A stretch of 35,037 nucleotides of DNA, from contig PJRA01000506.1 of assembly GCA_016987375.1 (NCBI GenBank), positions 651,011 to 686,047 on the forward strand. Reading direction: 5' to 3'. The position numbers were made by a program, and so were the translations under genes. The stretch comes from Brachionus koreanus (taxonomy: Eukaryota > Rotifera > Eurotatoria > Ploima > Brachionidae). Under the pieces are notes generated by a model. That model searched no databases. It was not told the origin of the DNA and saw only the letters and a program-made list of their open reading frames with translations. Below, piece by piece: positions 11,331 through 22,200 of the stretch. Within the stretch, counting starts at the first letter, position 1, and the number at the start of each line of letters is the position of its first letter.

Positions 11331-12512
11331 ATGAGTAAAGATAATAAAGATAATTCATTATCTGGTTTAAATAAACCAACTACATCCAATGCGGCAAAAT
11401 ATGACTTTTTTGAGTACAAACGATCAAGGAGTAATTCACCAAACAGTGATCCTGACATGTTGGACTTTTCTTATCTGGATTTGGAAGAGTGCGAGTCTAA
11501 TTTGACTTATTCACTGCATTGTGATCATAAAGCTGCACAAACAATAACCAAAATTCTACTTAACAATAATTTGATCAAAATAATTCCTTCGACCATTTGT
11601 CATTTTATCAATCTACATACGCTTGATTTATCATCGAATTGCTTCAAGGTGTTAGATGAAGATATTTGTAGATTAACTGGACTCAAAAATTTGATTGTAC
11701 GAGACAACCAGCTAGAAGATAATTCATTACCGAAAAATTTTGGAACACAGCTTTTAAATTTAGAAATTGTTAATTTTTCTGGGAATTTATTCACTCAATT
11801 TCCTTATCAACTACTAGAAATTAAATCTCTTAAAGAAATATTTTTAGGAAGTAACAAAATAAGCGGAATGCCAAGATGCTATGAACAACTGCAACGTTTG
11901 GAAATTTTATATCTTGGAGGAAATCAGCTTAAGTCTCTGCCCGAAGAAATATCTCAACTAAGAAGCTTGACCAATCTCAATTTGAGCAATAATCAACTCA
12001 GTGTTTTGCCTGGTAATCTTGCCAAACTTAGAAACATGAAAACATTAGCATTACATGGAAATAATCTAACTCATCTACCAGTTGAAATTGCTAAGTTAAA
12101 TTTGTCCGAACTAAGTCTAAGAAACAATCCTTTAGTCAGTCGATTTGCCAAGGAATTTACATACAATGTACCAACTTTATTGGAACTTTCAGGTCGAATT
12201 GTTAAAACAAAAAGTATCGATTATAAAAATGGAAATCTTCCTTTTCATTTAGTCAATTATTTGAATTCAGCTCAATGTTGTCTTAATCCCAGATGCAAGG
12301 GTGTTTATTTTACTTCAAAAGTAGAACATATAAAATTTGTTGATTTTTGTGGCAAATTTCGGGTACCACTAATGCAGTACTTGTGCTCGTCTCAATGTAA
12401 TGAAAAAATAAGCAATAGATTTAAAATGACTTCTTCATCGTCAGGGTCAGAGATGTCAGATTCAGATGATCAATATCAAAATAGACTTTTGAAAAAAATA
12501 TTGATAGGATAA
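11331..12512 (+). CDS. LRRC58: Leucine-rich repeat-containing protein 58
   Basis: A single-exon ORF of 393 residues starting at the first ATG; human LRRC58 is about 371. Residues 1-60 are a Ser/Asn-rich lead. About nine LRRs of the short intracellular type follow to about residue 275 (for example LYLGGNQLKSLPEEI and LNLSNNQLSVLPGNL). The C-terminal block is diagnostic: L-S-L-R-N-N-P-L-V-x-R-F, T-Y-N-V-P-T-L-L-E-L, then C-x4-C-x-G-V-Y-F, F-V-D-F-C-G-K-F-R-V-P-L-M and Y-L-C-S-x2-C. A Ser/Asp-rich tail ends with K-K-I-L-I-G, like the vertebrate end. The protein should be intracellular (no signal peptide or membrane span). I recall recent reports of human LRRC58 as a cullin-RING substrate receptor; that role is not shown by this sequence. 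A poly(A) signal lies at 12556. Confidence 0.93.
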   Translation: MSKDNKDNSLSGLNKPTTSNAAKYDFFEYKRSRSNSPNSDPDMLDFSYLDLEECESNLTYSLHCDHKAAQTITKILLNNNLIKIIPSTICHFINLHTLDLSSNCFKVLDEDICRLTGLKNLIVRDNQLEDNSLPKNFGTQLLNLEIVNFSGNLFTQFPYQLLEIKSLKEIFLGSNKISGMPRCYEQLQRLEILYLGGNQLKSLPEEISQLRSLTNLNLSNNQLSVLPGNLAKLRNMKTLALHGNNLTHLPVEIAKLNLSELSLRNNPLVSRFAKEFTYNVPTLLELSGRIVKTKSIDYKNGNLPFHLVNYLNSAQCCLNPRCKGVYFTSKVEHIKFVDFCGKFRVPLMQYLCSSQCNEKISNRFKMTSSSSGSEMSDSDDQYQNRLLKKILIG

Positions 12513-13149
12513 ACAATGAAAAGCGATTTACAGTTTTGAGCAGAATCAAACTTAAAATAAAAAATAAATCAATTTTTTTTATATGATGTTGTTTTAAGAG
12601 TAGAAAATTAGTTGATATTTAATTTATTTTTTTTCAATTAATGAGATTTTGAGTAAAGTAATCTTTTTTCAAAAATTTGAATTTTTTGTTTTTAAATTTT
12701 ATCAAGATTATTTCAAAATTTATTTTTCAAAAAAAATTTTATTTGATCTTTAACTAAAATATACCAAAATTCATATGTTCACTATATTCAATCATTTGAC
12801 CTCATTAAAATTTTTAATCTTGTTTAATTTTTTATTATTTTTATATGAAACTTAAAAATATTTTATCATCTATAAAATATCAGTGTTTTTTCATTTCAAA
12901 TAAAAAAGAAATGCCTCCTATAAATTTTTAGTTAAGGTTCTCATAATTTATTTTTAAAAAGAGGTAAAATATTGGTATTAAATTTATGTTTTTCTAAGTA
13001 GCTATTTTATTTTTTTTTAGTAGCTAATTTATTTTCAAAAAGTAGAAAAAAAAGAGCCAAAAAGTTTTTTTTTTTTTGATAAAATATTTTAAATTATTAG
13101 CAAAAATACATTTGTTTAAAGCAAAAAAAATTAAAATTTTATAGTTGAT
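12513..13149. other. Intergenic, 3' of LRRC58
   Basis: AT-rich sequence with the LRRC58 poly(A) signal (AATAAA at 12556-12561) and long T/A runs near 13000-13130. No gene or structured repeat is seen. Confidence 0.4.
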
Positions 13150-13588
13150 TTTTTCTTCAATTTGATTTAAGACTGGTCGAGTCTCGGATTGTTTAACATT
13201 CGAATTGTATTTTTTAGGTACATTAAAAGCTGGTTGATTTAAAGGAGCAGCAGAGTTTCTATTAAGCGCTAAAAAGGCATTTTTACATCTACCTCTTTAC
13301 GCTTTCAATTTGTAAATTTAAAGATGGAAATTCAGTAAACAGTTCAAGTTCGTAGCTAATGCCAATAACATATTTGCAAACATAGTGTTTTCCTCAATAT
13401 TGACGAGTAAATGTGCTCGATTCCTTGACTTGACCATTGACAAGTTTATATACAATGAATGTATGGGTTTGAGAATCTCTAAATTTTTTCGATACTCGTT
13501 CGTCAACATCGTTGTCTGTTTGATTATCTTCATAATAATCTCCTCTACGTATAATTGAAGTATAAGAGGACTCGGATTCAGAACTCAT
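13150..13588 (-). pseudogene. Broken ORF with coding-like sequence (one stop, one frameshift)
   Basis: On the minus strand an ATG at 13588 opens a Ser/Glu/Asp-rich N-terminus, followed by T-H-T-F-I-V-Y-K-L-V-N-G-Q. A TGA at 13396-13394 interrupts it. The same frame continues in good coding-like sequence (G-K-H-Y-V-C-K-Y-V, then Y-E-L-E-L-F-T-E-F) to a TAG at 13291-13289. From there the +1 frame continues as R-G-R-C-K-N-A-F-L-A-L-N-R-N and on to about 13150. No GT-AG intron I tried repairs both lesions. A K-R-G-R-x-K-x-A ... L patch after a short aromatic/Cys region recalls the N-terminal DNA-binding part of some MULE or FLYWCH-type transposon proteins, but that is a weak resemblance. Confidence 0.4.
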
Positions 13589-13797
13589 TTTTTTTGTGAA
13601 GAACTTCTTAAAATTTTTATAATTGAGTTAAATTATAAGTTGAATCTCAATTAAAGTTTTTTTGAAAAGCTAAGTTATGAAATTAGTTATCTATACAAAA
13701 AAAATATTTTTTTATTTTTTTATTAAAAAGAGTAAATTAGCTACTAAAAAAAAATTGCTTCTCAAAAAAATAAAGACAATTAAATTTATTCATTCTA

Positions 13798-14167
13798 ATT
13801 GAGGAATCGAAAAAACAGTTTTTTAAATAGATTCAAATTTCGATTTTGATTTTAAGTTTTCGATTTTATAGCTCGTTTAGAAGAGTTTATGCTGATTAAA
13901 GTTAGAAATAAATTCTAAATGCCAAAATCTTAAAGTTTGGGACGAGATTTTATTTAACTTTTTTAAGTAAAAAAGAAACCTATTTTAAATATTAATAATA
14001 GTTGATCCAGCATAATGCATAATGGTCCTTATTATTTTTTTAGAGAATAAATTTACACACTATACATTTCAGATTCATAAACTTTGACTTTAAAATCGCT
14101 ATCTTTTAATCGAGTCTTCCTCGAAATTCGAATCTATTTCTAAAAAACTGTTTTTCAACTTTTCAAT
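13798..14167. mobile_element. Imperfect inverted-repeat element (MITE-like)
   Basis: The left arm 13798-13843 pairs with the right arm 14121-14167. The core (TCGAAAAAACAGTTTTTTA, then A-T-A-G-A-T-T-C) is matched on the right with a few mismatches and a 2-base length difference. The interior, about 280 bp, is AT-rich and non-coding. This is a typical non-autonomous DNA element or its remnant. The superfamily is unknown. Confidence 0.45.
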
Positions 14168-15204
14168 CGTTTAAAAGCAAAAAAAAATGCCAAATTTTTA
14201 CAGTAAGAAATAAAACTCAACTTGCACAAGCATCAAGAACAAATTTTTCAAGGTTTTTCAAAATTATATGCACAAAATATATATGAAAACATGGAAGCAA
14301 TAGTATTAATTTAATTGGAAATATATAAAGAAATTTACAAAAGCCTTTTTTTTGAATGAATCAAATACAGGAACCAAATACCATATACATGGCGATGTTG
14401 GTTGTTCCATTAAAAACAAGCAAATAAAAATCAGTCTGTCCATATCATTACGAATTAAAATTTAGAGAAGATATTTATCCACATCGACGAGTTTTCACAA
14501 TCTGAAACTGCGAAAAATGCCAATTATAAAGCAATAAATTTACTGATATAACAAAATGTCAATCAATCATGATTCCAATACCTGCACTGAAAAAAGAAAT
14601 AGAGATTTGTTTTTGAACAAAGTCCTGTTGGATACGAATGCGTTTTGAATATCAAAGGTTTTTTACATCAAAATTTTATTAATTTTTTTACTTATTCAAA
14701 ATAATTTAAAAATGGGATATCTCAACATACAATTATCCGAATGCATGCTTATTAAAATTTCTTTAAATAAACTCAGCTTTACTGTACGTTTTTATTTATT
14801 GTAAATAGGAACTATACACATATCTAATTCAAAATAAAATATCGAATTAGTTTAATTAATTTTTATTTTTATTTAAATGTAAATAAAATCAAGTTTTTTT
14901 TTTCATATATATTTATTAAACTTAAAAAAATAGTAACACTAGTTTTTTTCTTTGAAATCTATCAAAAATTTTTTAAATTATAGGTTTAAGTTTAATGCAG
15001 GTTTATTCATTTTTATTTACAACACTAGTATTTCAAAGATTCGAAACATTTTTTTAATTATCCATTTCAATATTTTATTTCTTAGGTGATGTAGAAAAAA
15101 ATATTAATAAAATAAATAATTTTTAAATTAAAATAAAACATAAGAAGAACATAAGTTTATGAAATTATTTTAAAATCACATACTTTTGATTTAAATATTT
15201 TAAA
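14168..15204. other. Gene-poor stretch with a decayed coding-like patch
   Basis: AT-rich. At about 14356-14465 two plus-strand frames are open and less AT-rich, one reading ...T-K-Y-H-I-H-G-D-V-G-C. This faintly recalls a transposase of the MULE type but is far too short to assign. No splice partners were found. The remainder shows nothing. Confidence 0.3.
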
Positions 15205-15270
15205 TTGGATAATGTAAGTGAACGTGGCTATTAAAAGCTCGCATCCATAGGCAAGTATTGGTCTGAATAA
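15205..15270 (-). pseudogene. Possible reverse-transcriptase scrap
   Basis: On the minus strand the sequence reads L-F-R-P-I-L-A-Y-G-C-E, which resembles the I-R-P-(I/V)-L-x-Y-G-C-E motif near the end of non-LTR retrotransposon reverse transcriptases. Only about 20 residues are alignable by eye. It may be an old LINE relic. Confidence 0.3.
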
Positions 15271-15299
15271 TTTTTTAAATAAATAGTAGTTTTTTTTTT

Positions 15300-15470
15300 G
15301 TTGTTTTACATGATCATAATATCAATTCTTTGGGATTTGACCAAACAATCAAAGAAATACAGGATGAAAAAAAAGCTATGTCAAAGAATAGTAAAACCGG
15401 CTCAATAAAAACATCAACAGAAAGGATGAAAATGGAAAAAGACGGCAATACAGAATATGGCAATAACTGA
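15300..15470 (+). CDS. Coding-like 3' terminal exon of an unknown gene
   Basis: A frame open from the T-run at about 15290 to TGA at 15468-15470 encodes a hydrophilic, Lys/Asp-rich peptide (H-D-H-N-I-N-S-L-G-F-D ... G-N-N). Codon choice is less AT-driven than the surroundings. The only in-frame ATG is at 15378. AATAAA repeats follow the stop within about 10 bp. A possible acceptor (TAG) precedes the T-run, but no upstream exon was identified. Could be a real terminal exon or a relic. Confidence 0.25.
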   Translation, partial: VVLHDHNINSLGFDQTIKEIQDEKKAMSKNSKTGSIKTSTERMKMEKDGNTEYGNN

Positions 15471-16230
15471 ATTAAATAAATAAATAAATAAATAAAAAAA
15501 TTTCAGCTTTTGTAATTTTAATTTATATATGGATAGATTTTTGTTTAAAATCAAATTTTTTTCGATTAATTTAATTGAAATTTTAGGAACAAATAAATTT
15601 GCCATATTTCTTTTTTATAAGTACCCTTCTGTGAACCTTTTTTTAAAGTGATCAATGATTAGTTCTGATTCAAATAGATCATATGTGTATTAAGTTTAGA
15701 TAATAAGTATTTTTGAAGAAATTAATTAGCAAGAAAATAAGATATAAATTTACAAAGATTTGGGCGTAATAAATATAATTTAATTATAAGTTACAGAAGT
15801 TTGACTGAAGAGCAACCATGCTATGGTAGCAATTACGGTATATTGAAGTTTCAATCAAGCTCAAAATTTATTTTTTTTAATTTTTTTTTTGCAGAAATTT
15901 ACAGGCATAAAAAATTAAGTTTCAAATGAATGGTTTGCCTTGGAAATATAAGAATAATAAAACTTTGTTCCTATTTTATTCCAGCGGATAATGATTTTGC
16001 TTATTTGTCAATTATTTTAAAGAATTGAAAAATTGGTTATAAATTTTTAACATTTAATCTAAAATTTATTTATATTTAAGATTTAAATATTGTTATTAAT
16101 TTAATTTGAATTTTGAAAATTATGCAAGCAAATTCGACAAAAAATTAAGATAAAAATGCTTTAAAAATCATGTGATGAAATAATTTAAGTTTATTAGAAT
16201 ATTCACTTTGAACAAAAATTCAAATAAAAA
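15471..16230. other. Intergenic region upstream of WASHC4
   Basis: It begins with a short (AAAT)n tract at about 15474-15495. A short open patch at about 15800-15860 is not supported by splice sites. The remainder is AT-rich and featureless and should include the WASHC4 promoter. Confidence 0.35.
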
Positions 16231-19200
16231 ATGGAAAATCAATGGGAATTTGATAAATTTCATGAAGATTCTTACGGTTTGTTTGAATACTTATTTATGA
16301 ATTTTATTCGAATAACTTTTTAGAACTTGCCAAAAATGCTGAAATCAAAAAATACCAGAACTTTCTACAGACTTATAGTAAAAATTTGTATGATTTGGAA
16401 GAAAATCTACATAAATTTCCATATAACCAATTCAATTTTGACTTAGATCCAATTAATCTCGAAGTAATGTAATAATTAAGAAAAATAAGAATTTTTTAAA
16501 GATTTATTTTATGATATAAGTCGACTCCCTATGAGCAAGGAAGCCTGTTGCAACTTATTAAGACTGACAACAAAGTTTTAAATAAAATTGTTACTGTGTT
16601 TGCTGCTCTTTGCTCTGAAATTGACTTTTTGGTCCATGAAGGAGAGAACAAATATGCATATGGCTTGTTGCTTTATGGAGAAGGACCTGAAATATCTAAA
16701 GAAAGCGGACATAATCTGAATCTTATGGCTAAATTTGTTGCGTTTTTTCAAGTAATTTAATAAAAAAAAATTAAATAAAATAACATGAAATTTTTATTAA
16801 ATTTGTAGGAATTATCCTGTTTTGTGAATCGTTGTTACGAAGTAGTAAAGAGTACCTTACAACAATTGAACATTGCGTTCTCACCTCAAAAGTTTTTATT
16901 TATTAAAATTTTTGCATAAAATTCTAAATTTTTTGAATAAAGAGCCCCCTACAAAATCGATACTACTGAAATGCATTTTAAGAGTGTTTTCATTGCGCTG
17001 GGAAATTTACTCAGAATTCTTCTAACAATTGACTTAGCCATTGATTATAACCCACATTTAAAAGAGGATTGGAATGCTTATAAACGAATGGTCAAGAATG
17101 TTCACCATAACCCAAACAAATTTGATATCGATATTAAAAAATTTTATCGATTCGAAAAGCATTTGATTGAGTTAGAGGGAAAATTACTCGATGGCTATGT
17201 TTTTCAAGTAATAATTGCTCTATAATATAAAAGATTTGTTACATTTTATCTTCGGGTTTTATGCATTTTAATTTTTTCAAATGTTTTATTTCAAATTAAC
17301 AGATTAATATTTCTGTTTTTCAAGAATTTAAGAACTTAGCTGACAGAAAGTTTGTTTCAAATAAAATATTTTAGATAAATCTAGTTCTTTTATTAGATAA
17401 GTATAGACATAAATCATATCAGATGTTACTTCCTTTTAAAATTAGGAGTTTTAGGGGGACATTTTTTTTAAAGGGAATATTGAAGCTTTAGAGTTTATTT
17501 AGATTTAATATCGACTTTTAATGAAATTTAATAAGTTAAATTTAATTAGATTTAAAACCAAAATTGATTTTTCTGTCACAAAACAACTGAATATAAAAAT
17601 ATTTATAACTAATTTTCGTAATAATAAAGAGAGATGTAGAACGAAACATATAAAGAGATTAAAAAAAAACATAAAAAAAGAAAAAAAAAATAAGGCAAAA
17701 TTTCAATTTTATTAAAGAGAAAAAAGCATAAAATCAGTTGAATAAAAAAGATAAAAAACATAACACAGAATCAAAAATTTTTTAAAAGAAAAATACATGT
17801 ATTCAATTGAATAAAAGGGATATAAAACATTAATTTTTATTTTTATTTCTTCATTGATCATATTGTAAACAAGGACCAGCTTTTCGCTTCCGACCTGCTT
17901 TGGGTCTATTTAGAAAATATTTTGTAGTTACTTTCATTATATGAGGACTATTGCTTTGGCACAGAGTACAATTATTTTGATTTGAATGATCGGAGGCTGC
18001 GTCATATGAAGATGAAATAAATGTTTTAAGGTATATTTGGTTGCTAAATTCTTGAACCAATACCCAGTCTAATTTTCGCCTCATTCTAATTAATTAAATG
18101 TTTTTTATTAATTTTATGTTTTATTCTCTTTTTGATTTTTATAAGTTATGTTTTTTTTTCTCTCATTAAATAAGCTAAATTTTTTAAAATTTATCATATC
18201 TTTTTCCTCTTTTTTTTTATGTTTTTTTCTCTTTTTTTATGTTTTTTTCTACCTCACCTAATAATAAATAACATTTAATCTTAAAGAATTGCGTAGAAAG
18301 AATTTATGATGAAAAAAATGTGATGCTTTCCAAAAATGGTGTTTTATCTGCTGAATTTATTTTTAATATTAAACAAATTTTTGAGGAAATTGAACCAAAT
18401 ATAAGTAAATTAATGATATAATTTCATTGATGTTTTTACAGTCCAAATTTTTTAAGACGAAAACTCCAATACTGATACTAGACATAAATTTGTATCAGTA
18501 TGTACTTTAACAGTCCTGTACAATCAAATATATCGAAATGTTGAGAGAAAATTTTTCAAGTATTTATGGGATACTAATAAAAAAGTATTATTTGTTTTAA
18601 TCAAAAAATTTCAAAATTCCTAGCATTTATTTTGAACAGATTCCAGTAATCATTCTAAATGGTGTACTTCCTTGGTTCAGCAATGACTTTTTATTTAGCA
18701 AATTGCCCAACTTAGCAAGTCAAGTTGACAAAAATCCAAATCAAACCAACATGTCAACTAAGCAGTCATTTTATCAAATGAAAATTTTAAATTTATCCAA
18801 GTAAATTGAATTAAAATTATTGGTATTTTTCTCCAATTTGAAAAATTTAGGATTAGCCAGCAAATTAGCAATTCTGTGAATACATGGCTAATAAAAATGA
18901 GGTCCATAAGCGACCTTTCCGTTCGCGCATGCATTTCATATGAGCAATTATTTTTTCAGGGAATCGAATACAATAATTACTTGAATTATACTGTTTCCCT
19001 ATTTCTAAACTTGGCGCTTAGTCTAAACACAGCAATTACCAAATCGAATCTTCTTGAATTATGCAAATTGATTGAGTTGGTTAAGGCCATTCAAAAAACC
19101 TATTATGAAAAGAGAGAATTTTTAACTATTGCCAAGCAATACATTATTCAATCTATCAACAGAAAACTTTTGTCTACGATTCAAACAGCTAAAGTAAGAT

Positions 19201-22200
19201 TCTAATAAGATTTCTTGACTTTTCCTGTAAATTATTTTTTCTTTTTAAATAATCTTTAAAAATAATCCAAATGAGACTATTCTATTTTATTAAGATTTAA
19301 TTATGTTTAATACTTTAAAAAAAAATTAATAATCTTAAAAATGAATACAAAAATAAAAATAAAATTTTTTCTTCTATATAATTTAAGATTTTAAAAGCTA
19401 AATTTTTTCTATTTTAATTTTGATTTTGAGTTTTATTTTACGCTGGCAAATTAAAATCTTTGATCAGATTTTAGTGATCATGCTAAAAAATATTTAAAAT
19501 ATAGATTTTTAAGTAAAGCCGTAACCAGGTTATATCACTTTGAACTTATTTGAATTTCTAGCTGTCATCAAATGTGATCAAATACTTTTAAATAAAAATT
19601 AACTCATTAAAAAACAGATTCATTTAAATCATGCAATTTTTCAAGGAAATTGTATTAATATAAATCAAAATTCTCTTTACTATTATCATTTTTCTATTTT
19701 TTAATTTAACTGATAATTAAATATCTATTTTACAATTAAATAAAAAATTCGGTTTATTATAGACTTGGTTTTTTATCAAAAACTAAACAATCAATTGAAA
19801 ATGTATTACAAATGATATTTCAATTTTTTGATACTATATTTTACTATACTTTAGTGTTGGATACCGTCAGTGACGGCCACTGGCCGCCATAAATTGGTAT
19901 TGTTGACCGTCTTAATGGCCGCAGGGAAAAAAATTTTTTTTTCGAATTTTTGGCCTTTATTGAATTAAATGAATAAATAAAAAAATAAAATTTTAACAAC
20001 TAATCGTAAAAAAAAAGCATTATCAATTAAGCGACAAAAAAGTGATAATTTAACTAAAACAAAAACTTGTAATTCCAAATGACAAATTCCCCAAAAAAAC
20101 ATATTTTCATTCTTAAAATCCATGTTTAGAATGCATAAAATTGTTGCAGAATTTTAAGGATACAAAATTAAGCTCAAAGTTAAATCTTTTGCAATACGAA
20201 AAGTTAAAAACTTTTATTTTTAATTGTTTTGAACATGATCATTAAAACTTGATGAGAAACTTAATTCTTTGCGGGCTTTAAAAAGAAAAGATTATTTTAA
20301 AAAAAATATTTAAGAAAAATTAAATTGTTGTTATAAACACTTTTCGATTAGAAAAATGTTTTTTTTAAAAGAAAAAAAAATAAACAATTAACTATTAAAT
20401 TTTTAGAAAAGAATAACATCAGATAAGAAATATACTGAAAAAAAATTGGATATATTATCTGGTCTTGTTTTGGCTGGCAATGCTTTAAATGGACCCTGTA
20501 AATTTTTTTTAATTTTAATGATAATTTTTTAATAATGTTTTTGTTTTCAAGCTACACGAGAGCGAATATTGATTGGAAATTTCGGCTTAAAAATCGCCAA
20601 TCGTTTGAAAACATTTAAACCGGATGAAAATGTTGAAGAATTGCTTAAAAAATTAGAAAACATGGCTTATTTAGAAACAAGAATTAAACAATCAAGCGAT
20701 TTTAGCTTTCTCTTTTGGCATTTTAAAGTTTTAATGCCTATTTATTTGACAGATATTTACGAAAACGCCAATATTCCAAACAAAGTTCAATATATGGTGT
20801 GGGCTCTACGAGATATAATAGATAAATTTAACTTTTCACGTCATATAAGCCACGAACTTGTTTGTGAAAAATATTTGCGCGACTTTTTGAGAATATTAAA
20901 CAAAAATTTTATTGAAAGAATTTGTCGTGATATTGAAACCGATTTACGACTTTCTATTCATCTAGAGCTCAAATCGGATCAGTCAAAGCTTTTCAAAGAG
21001 GGCATCAAAGACTTATCCAAATTTATAAGCCTTCAGCCAATTTTAATTCATGATAAATTCATTGATATTAAGAGTAATCAAAATTTAAAACAAAATTATA
21101 GAATTTTTAATAATTTATTTTAAAAAAAGCTCAAGTAATCCAATATTTGGATCGTACTTTTTACAATCTAACTGCTGTTGCTTTACATGACTGGAAAGCT
21201 TATAGTGAAATGAGAAATTTAGCTCAGCAGCGATACAATCTAGTTCTTTCTGATCCATATTTACCAAGTTCTACCCTCGAACAAGGTCTAGATGTTCTTG
21301 AGATAATGCGCAATATACATGTGTTTGTTACTCGCTATTTATACAATATGAATAATCAAATTTTTGTTGAGAAAAACAGCCAAAACAAATGTTTGAATAC
21401 AATAAACATAAGACATGTGGCTAATTCTATTAGAACTCATGGAATAGGCATAATGAATACAACAGTGAATTTCACTTATCAATATTTGAAAAAGCAATTT
21501 TTTATATTCTCACAATTTTTGTTTGATGAACACATAAAAGCCAAATTAATTAAAGACATTAGTTTTTTCAAAGAATCAAAAGTGAGTCTAAATCAAAAGT
21601 ATCCTTATGAGCGAGCCGAAAAATTTAATAGAGCCATTAGGAAACTTGGTCTTCTCAATGACAATCAGACTTATATGGATCAATTTAGAATTTTGGTATC
21701 GCACATCGGTAATGCTATTGGGTATGTTCGAATGATAAGATCGGGTGGATTAAATTTTTGCAGCAATTCAATCCGTTTTGTACCCGATTTGGATGACATT
21801 GTTAGTTTCGAAGAGTATTCCAATGAACTGGCCTCTAAATTATCAGAACCGACTGTAAATGCAGCCAAGTATTATATTAAAAAACGAATTAAATTTTTTT
21901 CGTTGTTCTTAATAATAAATTTTTTTAAGAAATTTAGACTCAACTTTGGCAAGTTTGGTTAAAAATTTTAGCGAAGGAACTGATTATTTCAAAATTTTAC
22001 TTGATGTTTTCAAAAATGAGTTTCGTTCTGTGAAAAATATTCATTTGAAGAATTTCTATATCATTTTACCATCGTTGGTAAATATTTTTAAAATGTTTTT
22101 AAACTCAATTGAATATTAATTAAAAATAAAAATTTAAGACATTGAACTTTGTTGAATATATTATAGGAGCAAAAGAGAAAATAAGCAAAAAGAACAGCAA

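Noticed and set aside
11600..11794. Minus-strand ORF within LRRC58
   Set aside because: It is a shadow of the LRRC58 coding sequence.
13394..13396. TGA as selenocysteine in the 13588 ORF
   Set aside because: A second lesion (frameshift) lies downstream and no SECIS-like structure was recognised, so pseudogene decay is simpler.
17302..17374. Candidate WASHC4 exon after ACAG at 17301
   Set aside because: It is open, but it ends at a stop without a usable donor. Skipping it joins exon 5 to 18287 in frame with good family similarity.
17521..17715. Lys/Asn-rich plus-strand ORF in WASHC4 intron 5
   Set aside because: It is a translation of A-rich low-complexity sequence, with no protein-like pattern.
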